Virus record (IMG/VR): IMGVR_UViG_3300037258_000395 | Location: 1 to 41,250 of that record | Origin: a virus | DNA length: 41,250 nt | Reading direction: 5' to 3' (one strand) | Shown: piece by piece, positions 30,482 to 37,205 of the stretch | Position numbering within the stretch: the first letter of the stretch is position 1 | How the letters are laid out: each line of letters begins with the position of its first letter | The notes under the pieces: generated by a model | The model's database searches: none | Told to the model about the DNA's origin: nothing | Seen by the model: the letters and a program-made list of their open reading frames with translations, nothing else | Program-made: the position numbers and the translations under genes

Positions 30482-30714
30482 AAAAAAGAAGAAATTTAAG
30501 TAGCGATCAAGACCAAACTGAAAAAGCCTATGAAATGCTTCATGAATTAACCAGACTACATCCAGAAATAGAAATGACTCTTTGGGCCGGGGCGTTTATG
30601 TCCGCTTTTATAAACATGCACATGGATTCTGGGCTTGATTATAATGACTTTTGCGAAGTTATAGATGGCGTAAAGGCGCATTATAAAAAGTGGTATCAGG
30701 AGCCACCGAAATGA
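30478..30714 (+). CDS. Hypothetical protein (78 aa)
   Basis: Start at the ATG that overlaps the upstream stop (ATGA); a longer frame from 30430 lies inside the DUF551 gene and is rejected. Helical with a Trp/Met-rich middle (IEMTLWAGAFMSAFINMHMD) and LDYNDFCEVIDGVKAHYKK. No family recognised. Resembles small helical phage proteins of early accessory islands. Confidence 0.68.
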   Translation: MKKRRNLSSDQDQTEKAYEMLHELTRLHPEIEMTLWAGAFMSAFINMHMDSGLDYNDFCEVIDGVKAHYKKWYQEPPK

Positions 30715-30842
30715 CTAATGAATATGCTCAGCTTCTTAACTCAATAAAACGATTAGTGGCAAAAAAAACAAAAATAAAAAAAGATATATCGAAAGTTAAG
30801 CGCAAATTGAGAAGAAAAAAGAAGAAGATCATTAATGACTAA
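30711..30842 (+). CDS. Tiny basic helical peptide (43 aa)
   Basis: Reads MTNEYAQLLNSIKRLVAKKT and then an almost pure Lys/Arg/Ile helix. ATGA overlap with the upstream gene and an 8-bp overlap with the next. Likely nucleic-acid or membrane-surface binding. Function unknown. Confidence 0.6.
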   Translation: MTNEYAQLLNSIKRLVAKKTKIKKDISKVKRKLRRKKKKIIND

Positions 30843-30918
30843 ATGGACAGTATATTGCGATGAACATAGTTCGATGAATGAAGGATCTGAATGGAAAGAA
30901 GAACAAAACAACAAATGA
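30835..30918 (+). CDS. Tiny peptide (27 aa)
   Basis: MTKWTVYCDEHSSMNEGSEW then a charged end. Overlaps both neighbours by a few bases. The short length makes coding uncertain, but it fits the pattern of translationally coupled frames in this island. Confidence 0.4.
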   Translation: MTKWTVYCDEHSSMNEGSEWKEEQNNK

Positions 30919-31031
30919 AATACGCCGTCATCCTACTTCTCTTTGCCATCACGTTCGTATTCCTTTTCGACCATTGGTGCAGGCTGAGGACGATTCAAGA
31001 TCTTTGCTTAGACATTAAGGAGAAGTTATGA
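30915..31031 (+). CDS. Single-pass membrane peptide (38 aa)
   Basis: MKYAVILLLFAITFVFLFDH is a strong membrane segment, followed by a short soluble tail (CRLRTIQDLCLDIKEKL). ATGA overlaps at both ends. Small one-pass peptides of this type may be holin-like, toxin-like or regulators of membrane enzymes. It directly precedes the metallophosphoesterase. Confidence 0.55.
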   Translation: MKYAVILLLFAITFVFLFDHWCRLRTIQDLCLDIKEKL

Positions 31032-31663
31032 CTATCGTAACCTGCATTTCCGACCTCCACGGTCATTACCCAGAACTCGAAGGAGGCGACTTGCTCATTG
31101 TCGCAGGGGATTGGACAAAAAAAGACACGATTTCAGAAATCGAAGATTTTGAAGATTGGTTACTTATTCAAGCCTATAAAAAAATAATTATTATTGCTGG
31201 CAATCATGACAACGTAGTTTACGAATGTGGATGGGTAGACAAAGGAAAGATTGAATATCTACTCGATTCAGGCACTGAATTCGAAGGCCTGCGCATATGG
31301 GGAAGTCCCTGGACCAAATCTTTCGAGGGTATGAATCCTCATTGTAAGGCGTTTACTTTGGATACCGAAGAGCAGTTAGCAGAAAAGTGGGCCATGATTC
31401 CAGATGACGTTAATATATTGGTGACACATTCTCCTCCTTTTACAATTATGGATTGGACAACCGACGGATATCAGGTTGGTTCAACATCTTTAATGGCTCA
31501 TCATATGAAAAGACTTAACCCCAGACTATGGGTCTTTGGTCATATCCATGAGTCTTACGGTCAAGAAGGGCCCTTTAGGTGGAATAACACTCAATATGTC
31601 AACGCCTCTCACGTCAACGAACATTATGAACCTGTCAACAAACCAATAAGAATAATCCTATAG
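31028..31663 (+). CDS. Calcineurin-like metallophosphoesterase
   Basis: 211 aa with all signature blocks in order: D-x-H (SDLHGH, residues 8-13), GDW (27-29), GNHD (58-61), THSPP (near 140) and GHIHE (near 177). These residues bind two metal ions. The family hydrolyses phosphomono- or diesters. The length and GNHD spacing are like small cytoplasmic phosphodiesterases. Substrate cannot be told from sequence. Possible roles are nucleotide salvage, or removal of cyclic-nucleotide or RNA 2',3'-cyclic phosphate signals in host defence. It is in the coupled accessory island. Confidence 0.92.
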   Translation: MTIVTCISDLHGHYPELEGGDLLIVAGDWTKKDTISEIEDFEDWLLIQAYKKIIIIAGNHDNVVYECGWVDKGKIEYLLDSGTEFEGLRIWGSPWTKSFEGMNPHCKAFTLDTEEQLAEKWAMIPDDVNILVTHSPPFTIMDWTTDGYQVGSTSLMAHHMKRLNPRLWVFGHIHESYGQEGPFRWNNTQYVNASHVNEHYEPVNKPIRIIL

Positions 31664-31670
31664 ATAAAAT

Positions 31671-31865
31671 ATGCCTTGTTATTGCGATCCCAGCCTTGAA
31701 GAACTAGACGAATCGCGAAAAAAGATTCGAATATATGCTGAAGCTATAGTATATGAGATCCGCAATATGGTTCATCCAACGCAAAGATATCCTCAAGAGT
31801 TGGTAGATGCAATGAAGCTGATTGAACACTTATTCACAGGAAAATGCGATGAAAAGTCTAAATAA
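31671..31865 (+). CDS. Hypothetical protein (64 aa)
   Basis: MPCYCDPSLEELDESRKKIR followed by a helical region (YAEAIVYEIRNMVHPTQRYP). Two Cys at residues 3 and 5. The start MPCYCDP with a helical body is seen in other small phage proteins, function unknown. It lies 7 bp after the phosphoesterase. Confidence 0.62.
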   Translation: MPCYCDPSLEELDESRKKIRIYAEAIVYEIRNMVHPTQRYPQELVDAMKLIEHLFTGKCDEKSK

Positions 31866-31883
31866 AACAATAAAGGTGATTTT

Positions 31884-32102
31884 GTGACCAAACTCTCTGC
31901 TCAGGAAGAATTCAGAGAATTAGCAAGGAAAATGGTCAACTGGCATGCCAGTACCGAATTTCCAACAGAGAGGGCTATATTCGCTGCTGGCTTTTCTATT
32001 CCGGAAACCAAGAAGGAAATAATCGTGATGATATTTAAAGGAGACAAGGAAGACGTAATGGCCATTAAGAAATACTTAGACTCAACTATTTTTCAAGGGT
32101 GA
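31884..32102 (+). CDS. Hypothetical protein with IFKG-ED-KK motif
   Basis: 72 aa from a GTG start preceded by AAAGGTGATTTT. The C-terminal part IIVMIFKGDKEDVMAIKKYL is closely matched by CLIFKGNGEDLEAVKKLL in the protein at 34407, so the two are distant paralogues inside one island. The N-terminal half is helical. No known family. Confidence 0.65.
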   Translation: MTKLSAQEEFRELARKMVNWHASTEFPTERAIFAAGFSIPETKKEIIVMIFKGDKEDVMAIKKYLDSTIFQG

Positions 32103-32106
32103 TTTT

Positions 32107-32529
32107 GTGAATCAAGAACGTCGAGATAAGATCATCAAAGACCATCCTCTTCTCTTTGCCTATTGCTCCTACTTTGAACACCAGGATGGATGGCTTGATA
32201 TTATCGAAGAATTAGCAAACAAACTAGAGCCTTTGATTGAGAAATGCCTCAGAGAAAGAGTCACTCCATGCGTTGCAAGAATTAAGAACTTTAAGCAAGT
32301 TCCTTATTTCGAAGAATACGATTACCCTCATGCTATACAAGTTAAAGAAAAGTTCGGAACATTGCGATTTTATATGTCTCATGCAACCGATGAAATGTAT
32401 AAACTTAGAGAAGAAGCAGAGTTAAAATCTTCTGAAACTTGTGAACTTTGCGGAAAACCTGGGCATCGAAGAAACACTGCATGGATTTCTACGCTTTGCG
32501 AAGAATGCTTCAGCAATGGCAAAAAGTGA
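32107..32529 (+). CDS. Zinc-ribbon phage protein
   Basis: 140 aa from a GTG start; the ribosome-site region GGTGATTTTGTGA is identical to that of the upstream gene. It contains GWLDIIEELANKLEP, then QVKEKFGTLRFYM, then a C-terminal C-x2-C ... C-x2-C zinc ribbon (CELCGKPGHRR, TLCEECF). This order (GW..I, VKEKFG.LRFY, zinc ribbon) is recurrent in phage hypothetical proteins of about 140 aa. Function unknown; nucleic-acid or protein binding is likely. Confidence 0.75.
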   Translation: MNQERRDKIIKDHPLLFAYCSYFEHQDGWLDIIEELANKLEPLIEKCLRERVTPCVARIKNFKQVPYFEEYDYPHAIQVKEKFGTLRFYMSHATDEMYKLREEAELKSSETCELCGKPGHRRNTAWISTLCEECFSNGKK

Positions 32530-32621
32530 AGACCAAACTACTTCTTTACATAATCTTCTCAATCATTATACTTATCTTTCTTCTGCTTAAATTCGATGAG
32601 TCAATGGGGTTTTTGAGATGA
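32526..32621 (+). CDS. Tiny membrane peptide (31 aa)
   Basis: GTG start inside the upstream stop (GTGA). Residues 5-21 are nearly all Leu/Ile/Phe (LLLYIIFSIIILIFLLL), a single membrane helix with a short KFDESMGFLR tail. First of three consecutive small envelope proteins (32526-32891). Candidate holin-type or membrane regulatory peptide. Confidence 0.5.
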   Translation: MKTKLLLYIIFSIIILIFLLLKFDESMGFLR

Positions 32622-32749
32622 TAAACTTTTTTATGTTCGCGCTTGCATTGGTCTGTCTTATATCCGGAGAGCACAAAGATAATATGCACTCTACAATTCT
32701 CGGATGCACCCTACTCTTAACAATAGCAATCGATAGAAAAAATGATTAA
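32618..32749 (+). CDS. Small two-segment membrane protein (43 aa), holin candidate
   Basis: MINFFMFALALVCLISGEHK, a short charged turn, then STILGCTLLLTIAI and a basic end (DRKND). Two membrane segments with charged ends fit a class II-like small holin, though short. ATGA overlap with the upstream peptide and an 8-bp overlap with the downstream lipoprotein support co-translation. Confidence 0.55.
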   Translation: MINFFMFALALVCLISGEHKDNMHSTILGCTLLLTIAIDRKND

Positions 32750-32891
32750 AATTGGCTTCTTTTTACTTTTTCTCTGTAGCTGTTCTCATCAGGAGAACTT
32801 AGAACATAGCAATCCTTTTGAAAAGAGCCACGAAAGATTTGACAAACTGAACCGAAACCTTGAAACTAGCGCAACAGGAGTGAGAAAATGA
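32742..32891 (+). CDS. Small lipoprotein (49 aa), o-spanin or lysis-peptide candidate
   Basis: MIKIGFFLLFLCSCSHQENL has a short hydrophobic signal and a lipobox L-C-S-C with Cys14 as the likely lipidated residue. The mature part is about 36 residues, hydrophilic. Size and layout are those of outer-membrane spanins (Rz1-like) or colicin-type lysis lipoproteins. It directly follows two tiny membrane proteins. No endolysin is adjacent, so the assignment is inference. Confidence 0.55.
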   Translation: MIKIGFFLLFLCSCSHQENLEHSNPFEKSHERFDKLNRNLETSATGVRK

Positions 32892-33337
32892 CATCAAAAG
32901 CCGGAAATTTTACATTTAGTAGAAACGTAAATGAAGGACTATCCCAAAGCGAAGAAAGAGCAGTATATCGACAGGTATGGGATAGCGGTTCAATGAGAGA
33001 AGTGAATAAAATATCAACTGATCTCCGAATATCTGGTCAGTATTATCAAGAGAAGTCTGTTCAACAATTATCTCAGGTAGTGGATGACTTTGCTTCCTTA
33101 AAGGTTATTGAAGCCACTAAGGGGATTGATACTATGGTGTCGGATCAATTGCTCGCTGCTGAGCGTATCGCACAAGCAAACCGCTTACAGAATGAAGCTA
33201 ATAGAATCATCCAAGAACAAGCAAAACCATTAAAAATGTCCAATGCTGAGATGAGAGCGATTTTGAACCAAGGAACGAGACATAAGCACTATCATCCCAG
33301 TCAAAACTTTCCTTTACCCGGGTCAAATTGGTGTTAA
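32888..33337 (+). CDS. Hypothetical helical protein (149 aa)
   Basis: ATGA-coupled to the lipoprotein. Mostly helical with polar, coiled-coil-like stretches (SQVVDDFASLKVIEATKGID; AERIAQANRLQNEANRIIQ). C-terminal His-rich end (GTRHKHYHPSQNF). No signal peptide and no catalytic motif seen. Its place after the membrane cluster might suggest a lysis partner, but it lacks peptidoglycan-hydrolase signatures. Confidence 0.68.
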   Translation: MTSKAGNFTFSRNVNEGLSQSEERAVYRQVWDSGSMREVNKISTDLRISGQYYQEKSVQQLSQVVDDFASLKVIEATKGIDTMVSDQLLAAERIAQANRLQNEANRIIQEQAKPLKMSNAEMRAILNQGTRHKHYHPSQNFPLPGSNWC

Positions 33338-33652
33338 ATGCAACCGAAACCTGATATAAAATTAGGTACGATAGTTCAGATTAATCCTGATCTCTGTGAA
33401 ATATATGGAGGTCAGTTCTGTATTGTTACGGAGGTTTTAGATTTTGGAATTCAAGGATACCTTGCCCTGGTTCCGGAATATAAAGGACTCACGCGTTATA
33501 ACGGAGTTGCATACTTAAGATTGGCATGGGAAAAGATTGAAGTGGTGGGATTTGTTGAATGGCATTTCCACACGAGCTCCTCTGAAGCTATTGCAGAATT
33601 AGGAGATCAAAATGACAATCAAAATGATTATCAATCTGATAGGTCAAAATGA
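33338..33652 (+). CDS. Small beta-rich protein (104 aa)
   Basis: Starts directly after the upstream stop. The region LGTIVQINPDLCEIYGGQFC and ALVPEYKGLTRYNGVAYLRL looks like a small beta-barrel (SH3/KOW-like) fold. The C-terminus is low-complexity Asn/Asp/Gln (GDQNDNQNDYQSD), coded by repeats of CAAAATGA. Function unknown. Confidence 0.68.
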   Translation: MQPKPDIKLGTIVQINPDLCEIYGGQFCIVTEVLDFGIQGYLALVPEYKGLTRYNGVAYLRLAWEKIEVVGFVEWHFHTSSSEAIAELGDQNDNQNDYQSDRSK

Positions 33653-33659
33653 CAGGTAA
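33644..33659 (+). repeat. 16-bp junction repeat, copy 1
   Basis: TCAAAATGACAGGTAA spans the end of the 104-aa gene and the ribosome site of the next. It is identical to 34183-34198. Related CAAAATGA copies lie at 33608-33626. It may reflect gene duplication or shuffling at gene boundaries. Confidence 0.7.
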
Positions 33660-33661
33660 GA

Positions 33662-34198
33662 ATGACAAGTAAGCTTGAAACCTTAAAAGAATCTGAATGC
33701 CGTTGCAATATTTGTCAATCTATGTGTAAGCGCCCATGCTGGGGAACTCCGGATGATATTCAGAAGATAATAGACGCTGGCTATGAAGATCGTCTAATGA
33801 AAGATTTTTGGGGTAGCTCTCAGGAAGGCAATATTTATATTCTTAGTCCAGCTTTAAAAGGATCAGAATCTAAAGCTTCTCCATTTTTCCCAGAATCTGA
33901 GTTAGGATGCACATTTTTTGATTGCGGGAAATGTCAACTTCATAACAAAAAACTAAAGCCTACTGAAGGCAAACTGGCCTCTTGTACCGAAAGTGAATAC
34001 AAGACAGACCCGACAGTTCATGAACTCGTAGCTCTAAAATGGGATACTGATAAAGGAAGAAAAATGGTGAAAGATTGGTGCGAAAAAAGAAACATAGCTT
34101 TAGATGAAAATACCAATCCTCTCGAAAATATAGAAAGTCTAAAGGGCACTTTCCAACTTTTATCTAAATTCGATCTGAACAATCAAAATGACAGGTAA
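33662..34198 (+). CDS. Cysteine-rich (YkgJ-like) metal-binding protein
   Basis: 178 aa. N-terminal Cys cluster C-x-C-x2-C-x3-C-x3-C (CRCNICQSMCKRPCW), then TPDDIQKIIDAGYEDRLMKD. A second set lies in the middle (GCTFFDCGKCQLHNKKLKPTEGKLASC, written here only to show Cys spacing C-x5-C-x2-C-x16-C in outline). Zinc- or iron-chelating phage proteins of the YkgJ type have this CxxC..C..P..GxxPDD order. Enzymatic role unknown. Confidence 0.72.
   Translation: MTSKLETLKESECRCNICQSMCKRPCWGTPDDIQKIIDAGYEDRLMKDFWGSSQEGNIYILSPALKGSESKASPFFPESELGCTFFDCGKCQLHNKKLKPTEGKLASCTESEYKTDPTVHELVALKWDTDKGRKMVKDWCEKRNIALDENTNPLENIESLKGTFQLLSKFDLNNQNDR
34183..34198 (+). repeat. 16-bp junction repeat, copy 2
   Basis: Identical to 33644-33659. 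Here it encodes the last codons of the 178-aa gene (QNDR, stop) and supplies the AGGTAA ribosome site for the next gene, in a different reading frame from copy 1. Confidence 0.7.
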
Positions 34199-34201
34199 CA
34201 G

Positions 34202-34420
34202 ATGAGTTTTACACAAGAAGATCTAAATAAAATGCGCTGGGATCACTTCCAAAAGGTCACTTTTTTGAAAAATGAAATGATTATAACATTTCGCTCAGGA
34301 GCTCGATTGACCGCCAACCCTCCAGACTATAAAACTCATCTGCAATTTTATCAGGAAGCAAAAAGGCGCCTAAAAGAAGAACAAATTGAAATAGGGGATT
34401 TACCGGATGAAAATCACTGA
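34202..34420 (+). CDS. Hypothetical protein (72 aa)
   Basis: MSFTQEDLNKMRWDHFQKVT, a short beta part (EMIITFRSGARLTANPP), then a basic helix (FYQEAKRRLKEEQIEIGD). Overlaps the next gene by 14 bp. No family recognised. Confidence 0.62.
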   Translation: MSFTQEDLNKMRWDHFQKVTFLKNEMIITFRSGARLTANPPDYKTHLQFYQEAKRRLKEEQIEIGDLPDENH

Positions 34421-34631
34421 GTCTGAAGTTTTTATAGAAATGAGTAAATCTCTCGTAGACTATTACGATTGGTGGGATAAGACAGCGGACATACAAGGGA
34501 CAGAGGGGACAGGAAGGCGAATGGTTGGTGGGACTAATTCACAGAATACTACGTGCTGTTTAATCTTCAAGGGGAATGGAGAGGACCTTGAAGCAGTCAA
34601 AAAGCTGCTACAAGAGAGAGATAAAAAATGA
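34407..34631 (+). CDS. Hypothetical protein, paralogue of the 72-aa protein at 31884
   Basis: 74 aa. N-terminal part is Trp-rich (DYYDWWDKTADIQG). C-terminal CLIFKGNGEDLEAVKKLL matches MIFKGDKEDVMAIKKYL of the 31884 protein, so they share one small fold. It ends the plus-strand island, 23 bp from the convergent end of the terminase gene. Confidence 0.62.
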   Translation: MKITESEVFIEMSKSLVDYYDWWDKTADIQGTEGTGRRMVGGTNSQNTTCCLIFKGNGEDLEAVKKLLQERDKK

Positions 34632-34654
34632 ACTATACGGAAAAACCTTAGAGT

Positions 34655-35986
34655 TCAAAACCCAGACGGCAATCGATGACCCTGATTCGGCTGCTGAAAG
34701 AAAGGAGGCAAATCATCCTGAATCCCCATAGCTTGATTGTAATTCCGATCAAGATCCTTTGAAGTAAGAGCGCCCTGTTCTGATAAGAAAAAATGAGAAT
34801 AGAGGGCATACCGTAATGCATCCAAAGCGTGATCATTCTCTTTCTTAGGCTTATCAATCCCTGATTTCAAGCTCTTCTCATCCCAAACATAGGATTGAAA
34901 CTCTGCGATTAAGTGTCTACATTTTCGGCAGACTTTGAATGTTCCTTGGTTGAGAAGCTTAGCGACAAATCGGATTCCATCGATGACTTCGTTATCTGCA
35001 TCTTGGATATTATCAACTCCAGACTTGATAAGTTCTGCTCGAAAAGACGCTGCGCTAGGATCAAGATATATTCCCGTGATTGCTCTTCCTTCAATAAAGT
35101 TTCTAAGATCCTCTGCGTACTCTGCATCAGTCTTCTGACGCTGAGTAACTCTTGAATTGAAATAGCACTCATCTTCTACCCATATGTTTGGATATCTATG
35201 CTTATTTATCCCGATAAGAACGAATGCACACGGATTAGTAGTCCCATAATCAATACCCACAATATAACTGGTAGCAGTAGATAGAGGGAAATCAATAACA
35301 TGAATCTTTTCATCGAAAAAGTCATATACAGCTCCTTCTGCTTGAACCCATTTTCCTAAGATAAACCGTTGATACCATAGTCCTTTGAATTGTCGTTTAA
35401 AGATATCTTTGATATTTTCTGTAAGAGACGGATTGTCATCCATGACAAACTGGAAGGAGATAAGATCTGGATTGCCTTCCATCCATAGTTTAAACCAATG
35501 ATAAGGGGAATCAGGATTCGTGGTTCCAAATAGCTTAGCTCCATCAATGGATAATCGACCAAGCAACATAATGAACACATTTTCTGGGATGATTGTAACT
35601 TCGTCAACGTATGCACCACTTAATGTACATCCTCTAATCTTAGCCTCTGCGCTTGCGTCATCGGCTGTGATGACATGACATTTTCTCTGCTTAATAAAGA
35701 GCTGTCTCTTTCCTCGAAAATAGCGTACATGACGGCCGAGTATCTTTTGCAGCTCAGGCAGAATATTACGTTCAAAAGAGTCATAAGTACGAGTAATAAT
35801 AGCGAAATCACCAGCGGGCCCTCGTGAAGCCTCATCAACAAATCTCCATAACGATGCATGTGTTTTACCTGAACGAATTGATCCTTCCCAGATATTAATC
35901 GAAGCATTGCTTTCTCGAATAGATAAGAGTTGTTTTGGAGAAAAGAAATCAGATAAAGTGCTCACAAGAAACTCATCTGTCACCAT
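34655..35986 (-). CDS. terL: Terminase large subunit
   Basis: 443 aa. Walker A GSIRSGKT (35-42), Walker B AYVDE (125-129), coupling motif GTTNP (154-158). Nuclease domain acidic residues: GIDYGTT (Asp246), IYLDPS (Asp309) and DHALDALRY (385-393). Layout is that of PBSX/P22-like large terminases, which pump DNA into the procapsid through the portal using ATP and cut the concatemer. The start overlaps the 78-aa gene by 14 bp. Absence of true terminal repeats in the assembly would fit headful packaging. Confidence 0.95.
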   Translation of the reverse strand: MVTDEFLVSTLSDFFSPKQLLSIRESNASINIWEGSIRSGKTHASLWRFVDEASRGPAGDFAIITRTYDSFERNILPELQKILGRHVRYFRGKRQLFIKQRKCHVITADDASAEAKIRGCTLSGAYVDEVTIIPENVFIMLLGRLSIDGAKLFGTTNPDSPYHWFKLWMEGNPDLISFQFVMDDNPSLTENIKDIFKRQFKGLWYQRFILGKWVQAEGAVYDFFDEKIHVIDFPLSTATSYIVGIDYGTTNPCAFVLIGINKHRYPNIWVEDECYFNSRVTQRQKTDAEYAEDLRNFIEGRAITGIYLDPSAASFRAELIKSGVDNIQDADNEVIDGIRFVAKLLNQGTFKVCRKCRHLIAEFQSYVWDEKSLKSGIDKPKKENDHALDALRYALYSHFFLSEQGALTSKDLDRNYNQAMGIQDDLPPFFQQPNQGHRLPSGF

Positions 35987-36209
35987 CGGGATGCGATAGC
36001 AGATAATCCAAAGTGATCTGATCCACTTCAGGCTGACTCAAATCGACGCTACATTCAAATTCTTCAATTGAAATGTCTTTGAATACTGGCATATTCGAAA
36101 GTGCTTCTCCAATCAATTTGCGTGATTCGTGAACTGATTTCAAATCTGGGTCAATCAGTCTGAATTTAATTCGAAAGACATATGACTTGAGCTCTTTCAA
36201 TTTAGTCAT
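35973..36209 (-). CDS. Hypothetical protein between terminase subunits
   Basis: 78 aa, overlapping both terminase genes (8 bp with the small, 14 bp with the large subunit). Basic N-terminus (MTKLKELKSYVFRIKFRL), acidic C-terminal half (ISIEEFECSVDLSQPEVDQI). The strict sandwich position suggests a packaging accessory factor. No family known. Confidence 0.68.
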   Translation of the reverse strand: MTKLKELKSYVFRIKFRLIDPDLKSVHESRKLIGEALSNMPVFKDISIEEFECSVDLSQPEVDQITLDYLLSHPDGDR

Positions 36210-36627
36210 CTTTGTCCTTTGGAGCTCTTTTATTTATAGCTTCAAGGATCTTATCCGCTGCACATTCTGCAACTTCATCAGTCTGATCTTTATCCCAATC
36301 GAATTTATTTCGCATGAACATTTGAAATATGGCAGGCTGACACTTTTCAATTTGGCCAAGCATCATACGTTTTCCCAATCCTGTCCAATGTGAATATGAT
36401 TTAGATTCAGATACTTCTTTGTGTAAGGGGGGAAACTCAATCGGATTTTCTCTAATATATTTTTCCATGGTTTTGTGAGTACATGTGAGTTCTGGATGTT
36501 CAAATACCCAAGCTTCTTTTGATTCTCCAGATGCTATATGTTCGCAATATTGTCGATATGCTTCTTGCCTTACACCAGAATCTTTCAATTTAACACCATT
36601 TTTATTCTTTTTGGGTGCTCCAGCCAT
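36202..36627 (-). CDS. terS: Terminase small subunit
   Basis: 141 aa. Starts MAGAPKKNKNGVKLKDSGVR, a typical basic opening (A-G-A-P-K.N-N). An HTH-like region follows (RQEAYRQYCEHIASGESKEA and TCTHKTMEKYIRENP), then a helical oligomerisation segment (GQIEKCQPAIFQMFMRNKFD) with the M.NKF.W motif frequent in phage small terminases. It recognises the packaging site and feeds the large subunit. Gene order small-78 aa-large supports the call. Confidence 0.83.
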   Translation of the reverse strand: MAGAPKKNKNGVKLKDSGVRQEAYRQYCEHIASGESKEAWVFEHPELTCTHKTMEKYIRENPIEFPPLHKEVSESKSYSHWTGLGKRMMLGQIEKCQPAIFQMFMRNKFDWDKDQTDEVAECAADKILEAINKRAPKDKDD

Positions 36628-36873
36628 TTACCACTGGTTCCCTAATTGAAATATGATTTCAGCTTGAATGATATCTTGAAGGTCATATAGGTCTAATTCG
36701 CTCAATTTTGGGCCTTTATTAAGGCCTTTCTTTGTCTTATGGACCTTTACACAATTAGTGTTATCACAGAGCCTTTTGTGGGCTTTCTTTATCATTACTT
36801 TTTTAGGTTTATTGCCCTTTTTCTTGACAACTTTTCCCTTTAAATATCGACCGAATTTGTCTCTTTTTTGCAT
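36628..36873 (-). CDS. Small basic protein upstream of terminase
   Basis: 81 aa from the ATG at 36873, preceded by AGAGG; the ATG at 36900 is less likely. Very Lys-rich N-terminus (MQKRDKFGRYLKGKVVKKKG) with a Cys pair (CDNTNC) and an acidic C-terminal helix (LSELDLYDLQDIIQAEIIFQ). Likely DNA binding. First gene of the leftward terminase operon, one base before terS. Confidence 0.66.
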   Translation of the reverse strand: MQKRDKFGRYLKGKVVKKKGNKPKKVMIKKAHKRLCDNTNCVKVHKTKKGLNKGPKLSELDLYDLQDIIQAEIIFQLGNQW

Positions 36874-36878
36874 ATGTA

Positions 36879-36891
36879 CCTCTATTAGAGG
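36879..36891 (-). promoter_or_regulatory. Small hairpin over terminase-operon ribosome site
   Basis: On the minus strand CCTCT-AAT-AGAGG forms a 5-bp stem with a 3-base loop. AGAGG is the ribosome site for the gene starting at 36873. Weaker than the masking hairpin at 1463-1484 but of the same logic. Confidence 0.35.
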
Positions 36892-36927
36892 ATTTATCAC
36901 TAAAAGAAATTTTATGTCTAGGAATAA

Positions 36928-36945
36928 TCTAACCTACGTGTTAGA
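36928..36945. promoter_or_regulatory. 18-bp palindrome, candidate operator
   Basis: TCTAAC-CTACGT-GTTAGA is a perfect dyad with a 6-bp centre. It lies in the divergent gap between the leftward terminase operon and the rightward 36981/37198 pair. It overlaps TAGAAT (36942-36947), a possible -10 box for the rightward genes. It is the natural target for the HTH protein at 37198. Confidence 0.55.
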
Positions 36946-36980
36946 ATGTTCGTATTAGTAAATAAGAAAGGAGAAAGGAA

Positions 36981-37205
36981 ATGAACTGTCAACTGATTTT
37001 TGATAAAAGATATTGCAACGCCTTAGAGCGAATTCATGACATGCAAAAAGAATCTGACTACGAATTAATCAAAGCTGCCGGATTTGACTCTGAAGAAATT
37101 GCCTATATGTGGGATGATTCAGACGATGATGTGGAGTCATTTATTGAATATTTGAATGAATTGGAAGTTGAAGGCCATTGTAAAATGGACTGTCAGGATG
37201 ATTAG
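36981..37205 (+). CDS. Small acidic protein
   Basis: 74 aa, preceded by a strong AAGGAGAAAGGAA site. Acidic, especially YMWDDSDDDVESFIEYLNEL, and helical. It overlaps the following HTH regulator by 8 bp and shares its promoter. Acidic small proteins beside regulators can act as antirepressors or DNA mimics, but nothing here proves that. Confidence 0.68.
   Translation: MNCQLIFDKRYCNALERIHDMQKESDYELIKAAGFDSEEIAYMWDDSDDDVESFIEYLNELEVEGHCKMDCQDD

Noticed and set aside
32107-34198. Zinc-ribbon and Cys-rich proteins as DNA primase or nuclease
   Set aside because: Only metal-binding Cys sets are visible. No toprim, HNH or polymerase motifs accompany them.
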